Positions 5,721 through 12,280 of a stretch of 14,881 nt of DNA are shown in pieces. The notes beneath the pieces were generated by a model. That model was not told the origin of the DNA, did not search any database, and was given only the letters and a program-made list of their open reading frames with translations. Origin of the DNA: Thermococcaceae archaeon (GTDB taxonomy: Archaea > Methanobacteriota_B > Thermococci > Thermococcales > Thermococcaceae). Both the position numbers and the translations under genes were made by a program. Positions within the stretch are counted from its first letter, which is position 1. Each line of letters begins with the position of its first letter. The stretch is taken from assembly GCA_027064745.1 (NCBI GenBank), contig JAMOPD010000137.1, forward strand, positions 1 through 14,881, given 5' to 3'.

Positions 5721-6500
5721 ATGTTGGGGTTGATAATACTCCTCCAAATGCTCCTTGCTGTTTTATACTTTGGTAGAGTGGGTGTAATAGTAGTAGGAAT
5801 ATCCATTGCAATTCTTGCTCTCATGTACGTATGGATATCCCGGCATACTCTTAAGGATAAGTATATCCAGCTTACCAGAGAGGAAATGCCATGGTTATAT
5901 GATAGCATAGAAAAAATGGCCAATAAAGCTGGCATTAAAATTCCCAATGTATATCTTCTCGACGATTATATCCCGAATGCCTATTCGTTTGGTAACTCAG
6001 TAGTACTCTCCGTTGGCTTATTCGAGGTCCTAGAAGAGGAGGAGATATTAGGTGTCGCAGCCCATGAACTTGGTCATATTAAAAATAGAGACACCCTACT
6101 ATTTCCAATGGTGGTTTATGGCAGATATCTCATGATACTTTTAGCAACCATGATAACACTGCTTTCCCATAATCTCTTTCTAAAGGTGTTATCCATAGCA
6201 TTCTATATACTGTATGAAATGGAGAGAATTGAATTTTTCAAAGATAGAGAGTTTAAAGCTGATGAAACTGCAGTCAGATTGCTTGACAGGCCATTAAGTT
6301 TAAAAGACGCCCTAGAGGAGCTTAAATACTATGAGGATTTAAGAACACATGTGAAAGATAGCGCATTACCTGGAATAGAGCCCTCTATAGAGAGAAAACA
6401 GAAAAAAAGCTTTATGGATACACACCCAACATATGACGAAAGAATACTCAGGATAATACTTGAATCTGAAGGAATTAGCATAAGAAATATCCTCAAGTGA
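5721..6500 (+). CDS. M48 (HtpX-like) membrane zinc metalloprotease
   Basis: This 259-residue protein starts with two adjacent membrane segments (about residues 2-18 and 20-38), followed by a cytoplasmic M48 domain. The zinc site HELGH lies at about residues 115-119, and the third ligand is the glutamate in EFKADETAV (about residue 177). Two further hydrophobic stretches lie between them, and a family-typical THPTYDERI follows near the C-terminus. HtpX-type proteases degrade or clip membrane and regulatory proteins. The frame opens at a GTG (5712) that overlaps the upstream stop; the ATG at 5721 is favoured because GTGAG precedes it at normal spacing. The order repressor-then-protease recalls BlaI/BlaR1, but BlaR1 is an M56 protease with a penicillin-binding sensor, and no sensor domain is seen here. 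Confidence 0.88.
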   Translation: MLGLIILLQMLLAVLYFGRVGVIVVGISIAILALMYVWISRHTLKDKYIQLTREEMPWLYDSIEKMANKAGIKIPNVYLLDDYIPNAYSFGNSVVLSVGLFEVLEEEEILGVAAHELGHIKNRDTLLFPMVVYGRYLMILLATMITLLSHNLFLKVLSIAFYILYEMERIEFFKDREFKADETAVRLLDRPLSLKDALEELKYYEDLRTHVKDSALPGIEPSIERKQKKSFMDTHPTYDERILRIILESEGISIRNILK

Positions 6501-6505
6501 TGTAA

Positions 6506-7054
6506 ATGTATAAGGACGTAGAAGTAGAAATAGTTCTGGATAGGGAGAAATCTCGTAGGATAAAGGAGATAAGACCCACAAAGGACGAATACTTTATGCT
6601 TATAGCAAAATTAGTTTCTCTTAGGGCAACATGTCCCAGGTTGAGAGTTGGAGCAGTTGCTGTAAAAGATGGTTATATTCTCGCCACTGGTTATAACGGT
6701 GCTCCAAGAGGTATGGAACACTGTATAGATGCTGGTTGTCTTATGGTCGGGGGTCATTGTCATAGAGCAGTTCATGCTGAGCAGAATGTAATAGCGATGG
6801 CCGCTAGGAAGGGTATCAGCCTTGAAGGAGCAACTCTTTATGTCACCCATTTTCCCTGTGATACTTGTTTTAAGCTTCTTATCAATGCAGGTATAAGAGA
6901 GATAGTATATGAAGAGATGTATCCCAATAAAGCTACAGAGATTTTACTGAAAGAAGCCCGAGAAAAAGGTATAGTTAAGATAAGGCAGTTCAGATTGTCA
7001 AAGGATAGGGTTAAAGCCTTTTTAGAGGAACTGTTTAGTGAAGACGTTGTGTAA
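6506..7054 (+). CDS. dCMP deaminase-like zinc-dependent deaminase
   Basis: This 182-residue protein belongs to the cytidine/deoxycytidylate deaminase superfamily. The zinc-binding and catalytic motifs are HAEQNVI (His90, Glu92) and PCDTC (Cys118, Cys121). The segment CIDAGCLMVGGHCHRAVHAE is typical of ComEB/dCMP deaminases, in which extra Cys/His residues bind a second metal. TGYNGAPRGMEHC is the usual nucleotide-side loop. The expected reaction is dCMP to dUMP, feeding thymidylate synthesis. The ATG at 6506 lies 5 bp after the protease stop with GTGAT at suitable spacing, so it is the third gene of the repressor-protease operon. About 25 N-terminal residues precede the family core. The connection to the protease pair is unexplained and may be incidental. 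Confidence 0.85.
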   Translation: MYKDVEVEIVLDREKSRRIKEIRPTKDEYFMLIAKLVSLRATCPRLRVGAVAVKDGYILATGYNGAPRGMEHCIDAGCLMVGGHCHRAVHAEQNVIAMAARKGISLEGATLYVTHFPCDTCFKLLINAGIREIVYEEMYPNKATEILLKEAREKGIVKIRQFRLSKDRVKAFLEELFSEDVV

Positions 7055-7061
7055 TAGTTGA

Positions 7062-7436
7062 TCAGGATTCTTTCTTGGATTTTTCAATCCTCCTAAGACT
7101 TTCATTGATTTCCTCAAATTCAATTGCTATTTTCCTTGTGAGTTCTGTTATTTCCCGTTCAGTTCTATCAATTACTAGGTACATTCTGAAGATCATTAGA
7201 TAGGCAAGACCAATAGCTACTACAAAAAGAGCGTCTAAGCCCCTGCCAAGACCCAAGAGTCTTTTAATTTCAATTGCTATCTCTATTGGAAACACTGCAA
7301 TAACTAACACTACCAACAACAGTCCTTCCCAAAATATCAAATCCTTCCATTCAAATTCTCCCTTTCCATACTTACCTAAGATATAGATCATTAAAAGCAC
7401 TGCAGCCACTATCAAAATATACTGCACAGCATACAT
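7062..7436 (-). CDS. DUF2304-like small membrane protein
   Basis: This 124-residue protein has three hydrophobic segments (about residues 3-21, 36-51 and 65-83) and a charged C-terminal tail (about 90-124) with a heptad-like pattern, EREITELTRKIAIEFEEINE, that suggests a coiled coil. The layout of three membrane segments followed by a coiled-coil tail, next to a family 2 glycosyltransferase, fits the DUF2304 family. The frame opens at GTG 7445, but the ATG at 7436 is favoured, with GAGGTGA (7442-7448) 5 bp before it. It follows the HAD-GT2 gene by only 5 bp and may anchor or assist that soluble transferase at the membrane. Seven bp separate it from the convergent deaminase gene. The biochemical role is unknown. 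Confidence 0.7.
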   Translation of the reverse strand: MYAVQYILIVAAVLLMIYILGKYGKGEFEWKDLIFWEGLLLVVLVIAVFPIEIAIEIKRLLGLGRGLDALFVVAIGLAYLMIFRMYLVIDRTEREITELTRKIAIEFEEINESLRRIEKSKKES

Positions 7437-7441
7437 TTTCC

Positions 7442-8764
7442 TCACCTCAGTTTATCAAACAAAAGATTTAAGGCTATTTTAACACCTTCAAGGACATTTG
7501 TTCCCTTTTTCATGGAATATTCACTATACACTGCCCTAATTGGAACTTCCACTATTCGACACTTATTCCGTGTAGCTTCGATTATTATTTCACTTGAAAC
7601 AGCGTAACGATCACAGGTTATTCTTATCTTAGATGCACATTCATAATTGAAACATCTTAAGCCACTCTGACTGTCGCTAACATATCGTCCTGCAAAGATG
7701 GCTGTCACAGCATCCAGAACAAGATTTCCAAAGCGTTTTATAAAAGGCATCTGGCTAGTATCACCCTTCAGCCGAGAACCAACCGCAAAATCCGCCTTTC
7801 CCTCAGCAACAGGCTTAATAACCCGCAAAGCATCGCTTATTAAATGCTGCCCATCCGCATCAAAAGTCAATATTAATTTTGCCTTCTTTTTAAGAGCAAA
7901 TGCTATACCTGTTCCTAAAGCACCCCCTAATCCTCTATTAACCAAATGAGTCAGTACATGGACTCCTTTTGAAAAAGCTATATCCCTTGTTTTATCTTTG
8001 CTACCATCATTGACAACAATAATATGCTCAGCCTTAAAGTAATCCAGTAAATTGTCAAGCACCTTTCCGAGTGTTAACTCCTCATTATAAGCAGGGACGA
8101 CAACATAAACATTCAAAAGCCTCTTCAGAAGGGAAAGAAGCTCTTTCATAGTAGGAACCTCGAAGTTTGCTTGAGCATCAATAGAAAAGCTCATCCGACC
8201 TGTTTCATTTGAAGTTATGAGAACGCTCAGCACGCCAAGTTCATTTGCAGGAAGGATGTCATATCCATGATCCCCAATCATGAGGGTTTTTGTAGGAGGT
8301 ACCTTAAATGTTTCAATAACTTTCCTTAACTGATCTTTGTTAGGTTTAACTTCCTCAACAGAAACATCATCCCTCGCCATTATCAAATCAAAGTATCCAA
8401 GGATTCCATGCATTTCTAGAGCCTTTATGGCAGCAGCTTTACAGCTTCTTGTTAAAAGGGCTATTTTTATCTTGTTTTCTCTCAAAAACTTCAAAACTTC
8501 CTCACTACCTTCGAATAGATAACTACTATCCATACGCTCGATTTCAAGTTCCTTCAAGTATTCATGAAGAGTCTCAAATTCTTTCCCGGTTTCCTTAGAA
8601 ATTCTATAGAGGGACTCATACATTGGAGTAAGGTCACCAATTAAACTTTCCGGAATTCCCTCATGGAGTAATTTTTCTTTTAGTCTTTTTTTAATTTCTG
8701 AAAAGGACATTTTAGCGCCAATGAGAGTCCCATCAAGATCGAAGATAGCTAATTTTATATCCAT
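7442..8764 (-). CDS. HAD-type phosphatase fused to a GT2 (DPM1-like) glycosyltransferase
   Basis: This 440-residue protein joins two enzymes. Residues 1 to about 212 form a HAD hydrolase: nucleophile motif FDLDG (8-12), LLTRS (motif II), KPNKDQL (motif III lysine) and IGDHGYDI (acidic motif IV), with a helical cap between motifs I and II as in phosphoglycolate phosphatase-like members. From about residue 219 a family 2 glycosyltransferase begins: VYVVVPAYNEE, VVNDGSKDKT, FDADGQH (metal-binding DxD region) and DSQSGLRCF, resembling dolichyl-phosphate mannose/glucose synthases. No membrane segments are seen. The ATG at 8764 is used because the HAD domain starts there and GGTGA (8770-8774) lies 5 bp upstream. 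The DUF2304-like gene follows closely. Likely role: charging or clearing lipid-linked sugar intermediates; the substrates are unknown. Confidence 0.88.
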   Translation of the reverse strand: MDIKLAIFDLDGTLIGAKMSFSEIKKRLKEKLLHEGIPESLIGDLTPMYESLYRISKETGKEFETLHEYLKELEIERMDSSYLFEGSEEVLKFLRENKIKIALLTRSCKAAAIKALEMHGILGYFDLIMARDDVSVEEVKPNKDQLRKVIETFKVPPTKTLMIGDHGYDILPANELGVLSVLITSNETGRMSFSIDAQANFEVPTMKELLSLLKRLLNVYVVVPAYNEELTLGKVLDNLLDYFKAEHIIVVNDGSKDKTRDIAFSKGVHVLTHLVNRGLGGALGTGIAFALKKKAKLILTFDADGQHLISDALRVIKPVAEGKADFAVGSRLKGDTSQMPFIKRFGNLVLDAVTAIFAGRYVSDSQSGLRCFNYECASKIRITCDRYAVSSEIIIEATRNKCRIVEVPIRAVYSEYSMKKGTNVLEGVKIALNLLFDKLR

Positions 8765-8778
8765 GATATTCACCGAAG

Positions 8779-8789
8779 GATTTATTTTT
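8779..8789. promoter_or_regulatory. A/T-rich core between divergent glycan genes
   Basis: Only 53 bp separate the two start codons (8764 minus strand, 8818 plus strand). ATTTATTTTTG is the only TATA-like stretch there; it could serve the plus-strand gene and, as AAAAATAAAT, the minus-strand gene, so the two promoters overlap and may compete. Confidence 0.35.
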
Positions 8790-8817
8790 GGTGATGCATA
8801 CTTCTTTGGGGTCAGAG

Positions 8818-9711
8818 ATGATTTGGGTTTCACCATTTATAGGTTTAATCCTTTCATTAGCTTTAACACCGTACATAGCAGGCCTTATGAAGAATGCTGG
8901 AATAACAGGGAGAGATATACACAAGCTTAATAAGCCTGAAGTCCCAGAGATGGGAGGATTAGCAATTTTAATAGCTCTACCCTTGGCTTTGATACTTGTC
9001 TCCACCCAGAGCCCCGATATTCCGAAGATGACACTCATAGTTCTCCTGTTTGGATTTGTTGGTGTAATTGACGACTTAACTAATATGAGGCAGTTATACA
9101 AAGTTATACTATCCCTCCTAGTTTCTACTCCAATATTCACTATTCCCCTCAACGATAAACTTCTTTCAATCAATCTGGGAGTTTTATATTATCTATTCGC
9201 AATTCTTTTCATAACAGGGTCTGCAAATCTAGTTAACATGCTTGCTGGCTTCAACGGATTGGAGGTAGGAACTTCTGCTATAATCCTACTTTTCCTCGGA
9301 CTATTAACTACAGGATACGTTAAAATCCTAGCTTTTACAGGATGTGCAGTGGCTCTGGGATTCTTATGGTGGAACCGTTATCCCGCTAAAGTATTTCCGG
9401 GTGATACCGGCACCTTAAGCTTAGGAGCACTTATCGGCATAATCGGAGTAGCAGGAAAAGTCGAAATTCCAACATTGATTCTTCTGACACCCCATATAAT
9501 AGACTTTCTGTTAAAAACCAGGGTACGATTTGCTGGTAAAAGCATAGGAAGAACTCAGATTATGGACGATGGAACATTGAAAGCTCCCCCTTATCTAAGC
9601 TTTTTGGGTATGATAATGAGGATAAAAAGAGTCAGAGAATATGAACTCGTAATCATCGTTTGGGGGATAGAAGTTATTCTCGGAGTTATTTCTCTTCTTC
9701 TATTAGCTTAA
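8818..9711 (+). CDS. Polyprenyl-phosphate sugar-1-phosphotransferase (MraY/WecA/Alg7-like)
   Basis: This 297-residue protein is almost entirely membrane-embedded, with about nine or ten segments. Conserved loops of the family are in order: an early cytoplasmic loop DIHKLNKPEVPEMGG, FGFVGVIDDLTN (the Asp-Asp pair), NLVNMLAGFNGLE and VFPGDTGTLSLGALIG (the catalytic Asp region). These enzymes transfer a sugar-1-phosphate, usually GlcNAc-1-P, from a UDP-sugar to a polyprenyl phosphate and so start glycan assembly; AglH and eukaryotic Alg7 are the closest functional analogues, and archaea have no murein. The ATG at 8818 is favoured, with GGGGT at 8808-8812, over TTG 8788 and ATG 8794. It is divergent from the HAD-GT2 gene and overlaps the convergent cas6-like gene by 26 bp. 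Confidence 0.87.
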   Translation: MIWVSPFIGLILSLALTPYIAGLMKNAGITGRDIHKLNKPEVPEMGGLAILIALPLALILVSTQSPDIPKMTLIVLLFGFVGVIDDLTNMRQLYKVILSLLVSTPIFTIPLNDKLLSINLGVLYYLFAILFITGSANLVNMLAGFNGLEVGTSAIILLFLGLLTTGYVKILAFTGCAVALGFLWWNRYPAKVFPGDTGTLSLGALIGIIGVAGKVEIPTLILLTPHIIDFLLKTRVRFAGKSIGRTQIMDDGTLKAPPYLSFLGMIMRIKRVREYELVIIVWGIEVILGVISLLLLA

Positions 9712-10417
9712 TCATTCCAAATCCATATTTAGTTTTTTCTCCAAAGCCATTGTCATAACCGAATTTGGCAATATCCAGCGAGCCATAATAACGGAAAACC
9801 ATTAACGATCCTCTGTAATATGCATCCCGCACAAGAATTCTTACAGGTTTAAACTTTATAACATCCAGAGTAAATTCCTTATCTTCTGGCATCTCTCCGT
9901 ACAATTCGGAAAAACGCATCAGCATTATTTTCCGAAGTCTCTCAAAGAATGAATCCTCATTTGGATATAGATCCCATATCTTCATTTTATTCCCGCTTAT
10001 TTTGACTGTTCTTACCATTATTGGACTCAGAGTTGAAAAGAGAGACCCTTCCCTGATCTTAGGCTCCTTTAGAACTTTGAAATCATCAACGATAAATGAT
10101 ATGTCATTTATCTTTAATACAGGACTATCATTAAATCCCTCAACTATGGCCTTTATAACCTCCCCCACAGAGGAAGATATGTATAAAGATACAGTATCCG
10201 ACAAGATTTTAATGCCCTTCTCCGGAATTAACTCTCTCCTGCGAACGACTATTCTCGAGAAGGTAAAATAATCAACATGACTGGTCTCCACTTTCTTTGA
10301 AAGTTCAAGAGATGCTATAGCCATCTTATCAATTAATTGTTCATAAATCTGATAATTGTAATTAAACGGTAGAATAGTATTTTTCTCCACAGGTCTAAGC
10401 TTTATTTCTACACGCAT
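9686..10417 (-). CDS. cas6: Cas6-family CRISPR RNA endoribonuclease or non-catalytic paralog
   Basis: The 243-residue protein reads as a Cas6: N-terminal MRVEIKLRPVE strand, a second RAMP half with TLSPIMVRTV, and the C-terminal glycine-rich loop NGFGEKTKYGFGMI that marks the family. By eye alignment with Pyrococcus furiosus Cas6 as remembered, the catalytic Tyr31, His46 and Lys52 are not matched: Asp30 sits at the tyrosine position, no histidine lies at the aligned His46 position (a histidine occurs nearby at 47), and the lysine position is acidic. It may therefore be a non-catalytic paralog, as I recall being described for P. horikoshii. The start is supported by GGGGTGA (10424-10430), 6 bp before the ATG. 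No other cas gene or repeat array is present in the window. The 3' end overlaps the convergent transferase by 26 bp. Confidence 0.85.
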   Translation of the reverse strand: MRVEIKLRPVEKNTILPFNYNYQIYEQLIDKMAIASLELSKKVETSHVDYFTFSRIVVRRRELIPEKGIKILSDTVSLYISSSVGEVIKAIVEGFNDSPVLKINDISFIVDDFKVLKEPKIREGSLFSTLSPIMVRTVKISGNKMKIWDLYPNEDSFFERLRKIMLMRFSELYGEMPEDKEFTLDVIKFKPVRILVRDAYYRGSLMVFRYYGSLDIAKFGYDNGFGEKTKYGFGMIKLIEEEK

Positions 10418-10423
10418 TAGACT

Positions 10424-10457
10424 TCACCCCATGATTAGAACCTGAACACACCTCCTT
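10424..10457 (-). promoter_or_regulatory. cas6 leader with two Shine-Dalgarno-like sequences
   Basis: Downstream of the TATA box the leader carries AAGGAGGTGTG (10447-10457), an unusually strong match to the 16S tail, but no start codon at proper spacing follows it. A minimal frame ATG-GGG-TGA (10432-10424) lies 16 bp later and coincides with the real cas6 ribosome binding site GGGGTGA. The strong upstream site may be decayed, or may influence translation of cas6. Confidence 0.35.
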
Positions 10458-10480
10458 ACATAATCTTATGCACTTCTGGT

Positions 10481-10490
10481 TATAAAAATT
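10481..10490 (-). promoter_or_regulatory. TATA box of cas6
   Basis: On the minus strand AATTTTTATA predicts a start near 10458-10460, giving a leader of about 40 nt for the cas6 message. Confidence 0.5.
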
Positions 10491-10584
10491 TCGTGCAGCA
10501 TTTCAATCCATGAGTACTCTGTTAAAAAGTAAAAACTAAGCCAAAGGATATAAGATTTTTCAGAGTAATAAACCCCAGCCCTTG

Positions 10585-10831
10585 TCATGTTTTTAGCTGT
10601 GCTTGCTTGAACGCCTGTATGAGCAACCACTTGGCATTTACAGGCATCCAAACCAATTTTAATTTTGATGGGAACCGGGCTATTCCTTAACAGGATACCC
10701 ACGATTGAAGTACTACATGAAATTATTATGACCAGATTTATTACTCCATCAAAATTAAAGCTACTAGATGTTACGGAGATACTAAATGTTGCCCATGCAT
10801 GGATATTAAACAAGCACAGCTAAAAACATGA
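10585..10831. repeat. 247-bp imperfect palindrome with nested inverted repeats (possible decayed mobile element)
   Basis: The outer arms are 21-bp perfect inverted copies (10585-10605 and 10811-10831, containing TTTTTAGCTGTGCTTG). A second, inner pair of 14-bp perfect arms, TTTAATTTTGATGG (10658-10671) and its inverse (10746-10759), has nearly the same centre. Between outer and inner arms there is weaker similarity, such as TGTATGAGCAAC against TGCATGGGCAAC on the opposite strand. So the two halves of about 87 bp look like diverged inverted copies around a core of about 75 bp. No clear target duplication is seen. It lies in the 600-bp gene-poor stretch between cas6 and pan, 34 bp from the second short mobile element. 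Its identity is unknown. Confidence 0.7.
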
Positions 10832-10865
10832 TAGGAACTTAGGTAAGGAATAAGAAAAGCCAAAG

Positions 10866-10940
10866 ATACTGTCAGGATAAGTCAGACAACCCTATACTGG
10901 ATTTATTATCAGGTACTCCCACAGGTTATCCCGACAGTAT
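10866..10940. mobile_element. 75-bp inverted-repeat element (MITE-like), copy 2
   Basis: The left end ATACTGTCAGGATAA (10866-10880) is identical to copy 1. The right end TTATCCCGACAGTAT (10926-10940) matches the inverse at 14 of 15 positions. The interior can be aligned with copy 1, with about 9 bp missing. Its flanks, AAAGCCAAAG on the left and GAAGCCAAAA on the right, agree at 8 of 10 positions, consistent with an older target duplication of the same length. It lies just upstream of the pan promoter, in the same orientation as copy 1. Confidence 0.82.
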
Positions 10941-10960
10941 GAAGCCAAAAGAATATAAGC

Positions 10961-10968
10961 TTTTAAAG
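10961..10968 (+). promoter_or_regulatory. TATA box of pan
   Basis: TTTTAAAG predicts a start near 10988 and a leader of about 47 nt. It begins exactly 21 bp after the right end of the mobile element, as does the same octamer in front of tRNA-Gly. Confidence 0.5.
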
Positions 10969-11034
10969 TGTAAAGTGATAATACAGATAGAATTAAAAGG
11001 CCTCCCTAGTGAGGTTAATATAGGGGTGAAAAAC

Positions 11035-12234
11035 GTGAGTGATGTAAATGAAATTGATTTCAAATCATCAAATGAATATGATGATTATATAACATATTTA
11101 AAAAGGAGAATTAGACAGCTTGAACTCCAAGTGAGAACTCTTGAAGCGGATAAAGAGAGACTTGAGAGAGAACTCTCAAGGTTAAGAATGGAAATGTCAA
11201 GAATGAGACAGCCACCCAACTTTGCTGGGACTTTATTAGAACTTCTTGATGAAGATCGAGCAATAGTGCAGAATTTTAATGGACCAAGATTTGTTGTCAG
11301 AATTGCCCCCTGGGTAGAAAGGGAAAAACTCAAACCAGGAGCAAGAGTTGCCCTTGACCAGAGAACAATGGCTGTCATTGAATTGTTGCCAAGTCAAAAA
11401 GACCCCAGTGTTTTGGGTTTCGAAGTCATCGAAAGACCCCAAGTTACATACAGAGATATTGGGGGATTGAAAGAACAACTTCAAGAACTTAGGGAGGCAA
11501 TTGAACTTCCTTTAAAGCATCCCGATCTCTTTGAAAAGGTAGGAATCGAACCTCCAAAAGGAGTCCTACTTTACGGGCCACCTGGGTGTGGAAAAACTCT
11601 CATGGCAAAGGCCCTAGCACATGAAGTTAATGCGACATTCATTAGAGTCATTGGTAGTGAGCTCGTTAGGAAATACATTGGAGAGGGAGCTCGTCTTGTG
11701 AGTGAGTTGTTTGATCTCGCAAAAGAGAAAGCCCCAACAATAATATTCATAGATGAAATTGATGCAATTGGTGCAAAGAGACTCGACGAAACTACAGGTG
11801 GAGAACGAGAAGTTAACAGAACTCTCATGCAACTTTTGGCTGAGATGGACGGATTTGACGCGAGAGGAAACGTAAAGATAATAGCTGCAACTAATCGGCC
11901 TGATATATTAGATCCAGCGCTTTTGAGACCAGGTAGATTTGATAGACTAATTGAAGTACCTCTACCAGATTTCAGAGGAAGACTTGAAATCCTCAAAGTA
12001 CATACTAGAAAAATGAACCTCAAAGAGGTTGACCTAAAAACAATTGCGGAAATGACAGATGGAGCAAGTGGAGCAGATTTAAAGGCTATTGTAACAGAAG
12101 CAGGAATGTTTGCAATTAGGGCTCGGAGAGAATACGTAATTCATGAAGATTTTATCAAAGCTATAGATAAAGTGCTTGGATCAGAGCAAAAGCTGGCTCA
12201 ACAAATAGCTATGCATGAAGTCATGTATGGCTGA
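11035..12234 (+). CDS. pan: Proteasome-activating nucleotidase PAN
   Basis: PAN is the hexameric AAA+ ATPase that unfolds substrates and opens the gate of the archaeal 20S proteasome. The 399-residue protein has an N-terminal coiled coil (about residues 18-60; [23 protein letters not shown]), an OB domain ([25 protein letters not shown]), and the AAA+ module with Walker A GPPGCGKT (about 181-188), Walker [12 protein letters not shown] (about 236-246) and the second region of homology [20 protein letters not shown]. It ends in MYG, the HbYX motif that docks into the alpha ring. The GTG at 11035 is preferred: GGGGTGA (11023-11029) lies 5 bp before it and family members start at this point. The frame extends up to an ATG at 10939 at the edge of the mobile element, which I judge not to be used. 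Confidence 0.95.
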   Translation: MSDVNEIDFKSSNEYDDYITYLKRRIRQLELQVRTLEADKERLERELSRLRMEMSRMRQPPNFAGTLLELLDEDRAIVQNFNGPRFVVRIAPWVEREKLKPGARVALDQRTMAVIELLPSQKDPSVLGFEVIERPQVTYRDIGGLKEQLQELREAIELPLKHPDLFEKVGIEPPKGVLLYGPPGCGKTLMAKALAHEVNATFIRVIGSELVRKYIGEGARLVSELFDLAKEKAPTIIFIDEIDAIGAKRLDETTGGEREVNRTLMQLLAEMDGFDARGNVKIIAATNRPDILDPALLRPGRFDRLIEVPLPDFRGRLEILKVHTRKMNLKEVDLKTIAEMTDGASGADLKAIVTEAGMFAIRARREYVIHEDFIKAIDKVLGSEQKLAQQIAMHEVMYG

Positions 12235-12239
12235 ACCAC

Positions 12240-12247
12240 ATTTTTAA
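12240..12247 (+). promoter_or_regulatory. TATA-like/T-rich tract after pan
   Basis: ATTTTTAA lies 6 bp after the pan stop and is followed by another T5 run. It can act as an oligo-T terminator for pan and as the TATA box of the next gene, whose predicted start near 12268 is just ahead of its GGTGG ribosome binding site. Confidence 0.4.
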
Positions 12248-12280
12248 CCTTTTTGTTAGTATTTCTTTTGGTGGAATGGC

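Noticed and set aside
10466..10813. A 115-residue minus-strand open frame with a TTG start across the palindrome
   Set aside because: It begins inside one palindrome arm and runs through the whole inverted repeat, has no ribosome binding site, is rich in Ser/Ile without a domain pattern, and resembles no family I know. It is treated as a chance frame in repeat DNA.
10939..11034. A 32-residue N-terminal extension of PAN starting at the edge of the mobile element
   Set aside because: The ATG arises from the last base pairs of the element, lies upstream of the TATA box, and the GTG at 11035 has a good ribosome binding site and fits family length.
9686..11034. CRISPR array near cas6
   Set aside because: No series of 28-37 bp repeats with regular spacers can be seen here or elsewhere in the window; the repeats present are inverted, not direct and regular.
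11571..12023. 150-residue minus-strand open frame inside pan
   Set aside because: Mirror frame of a strongly conserved coding region, with Ser-rich low-complexity composition and no start signals.
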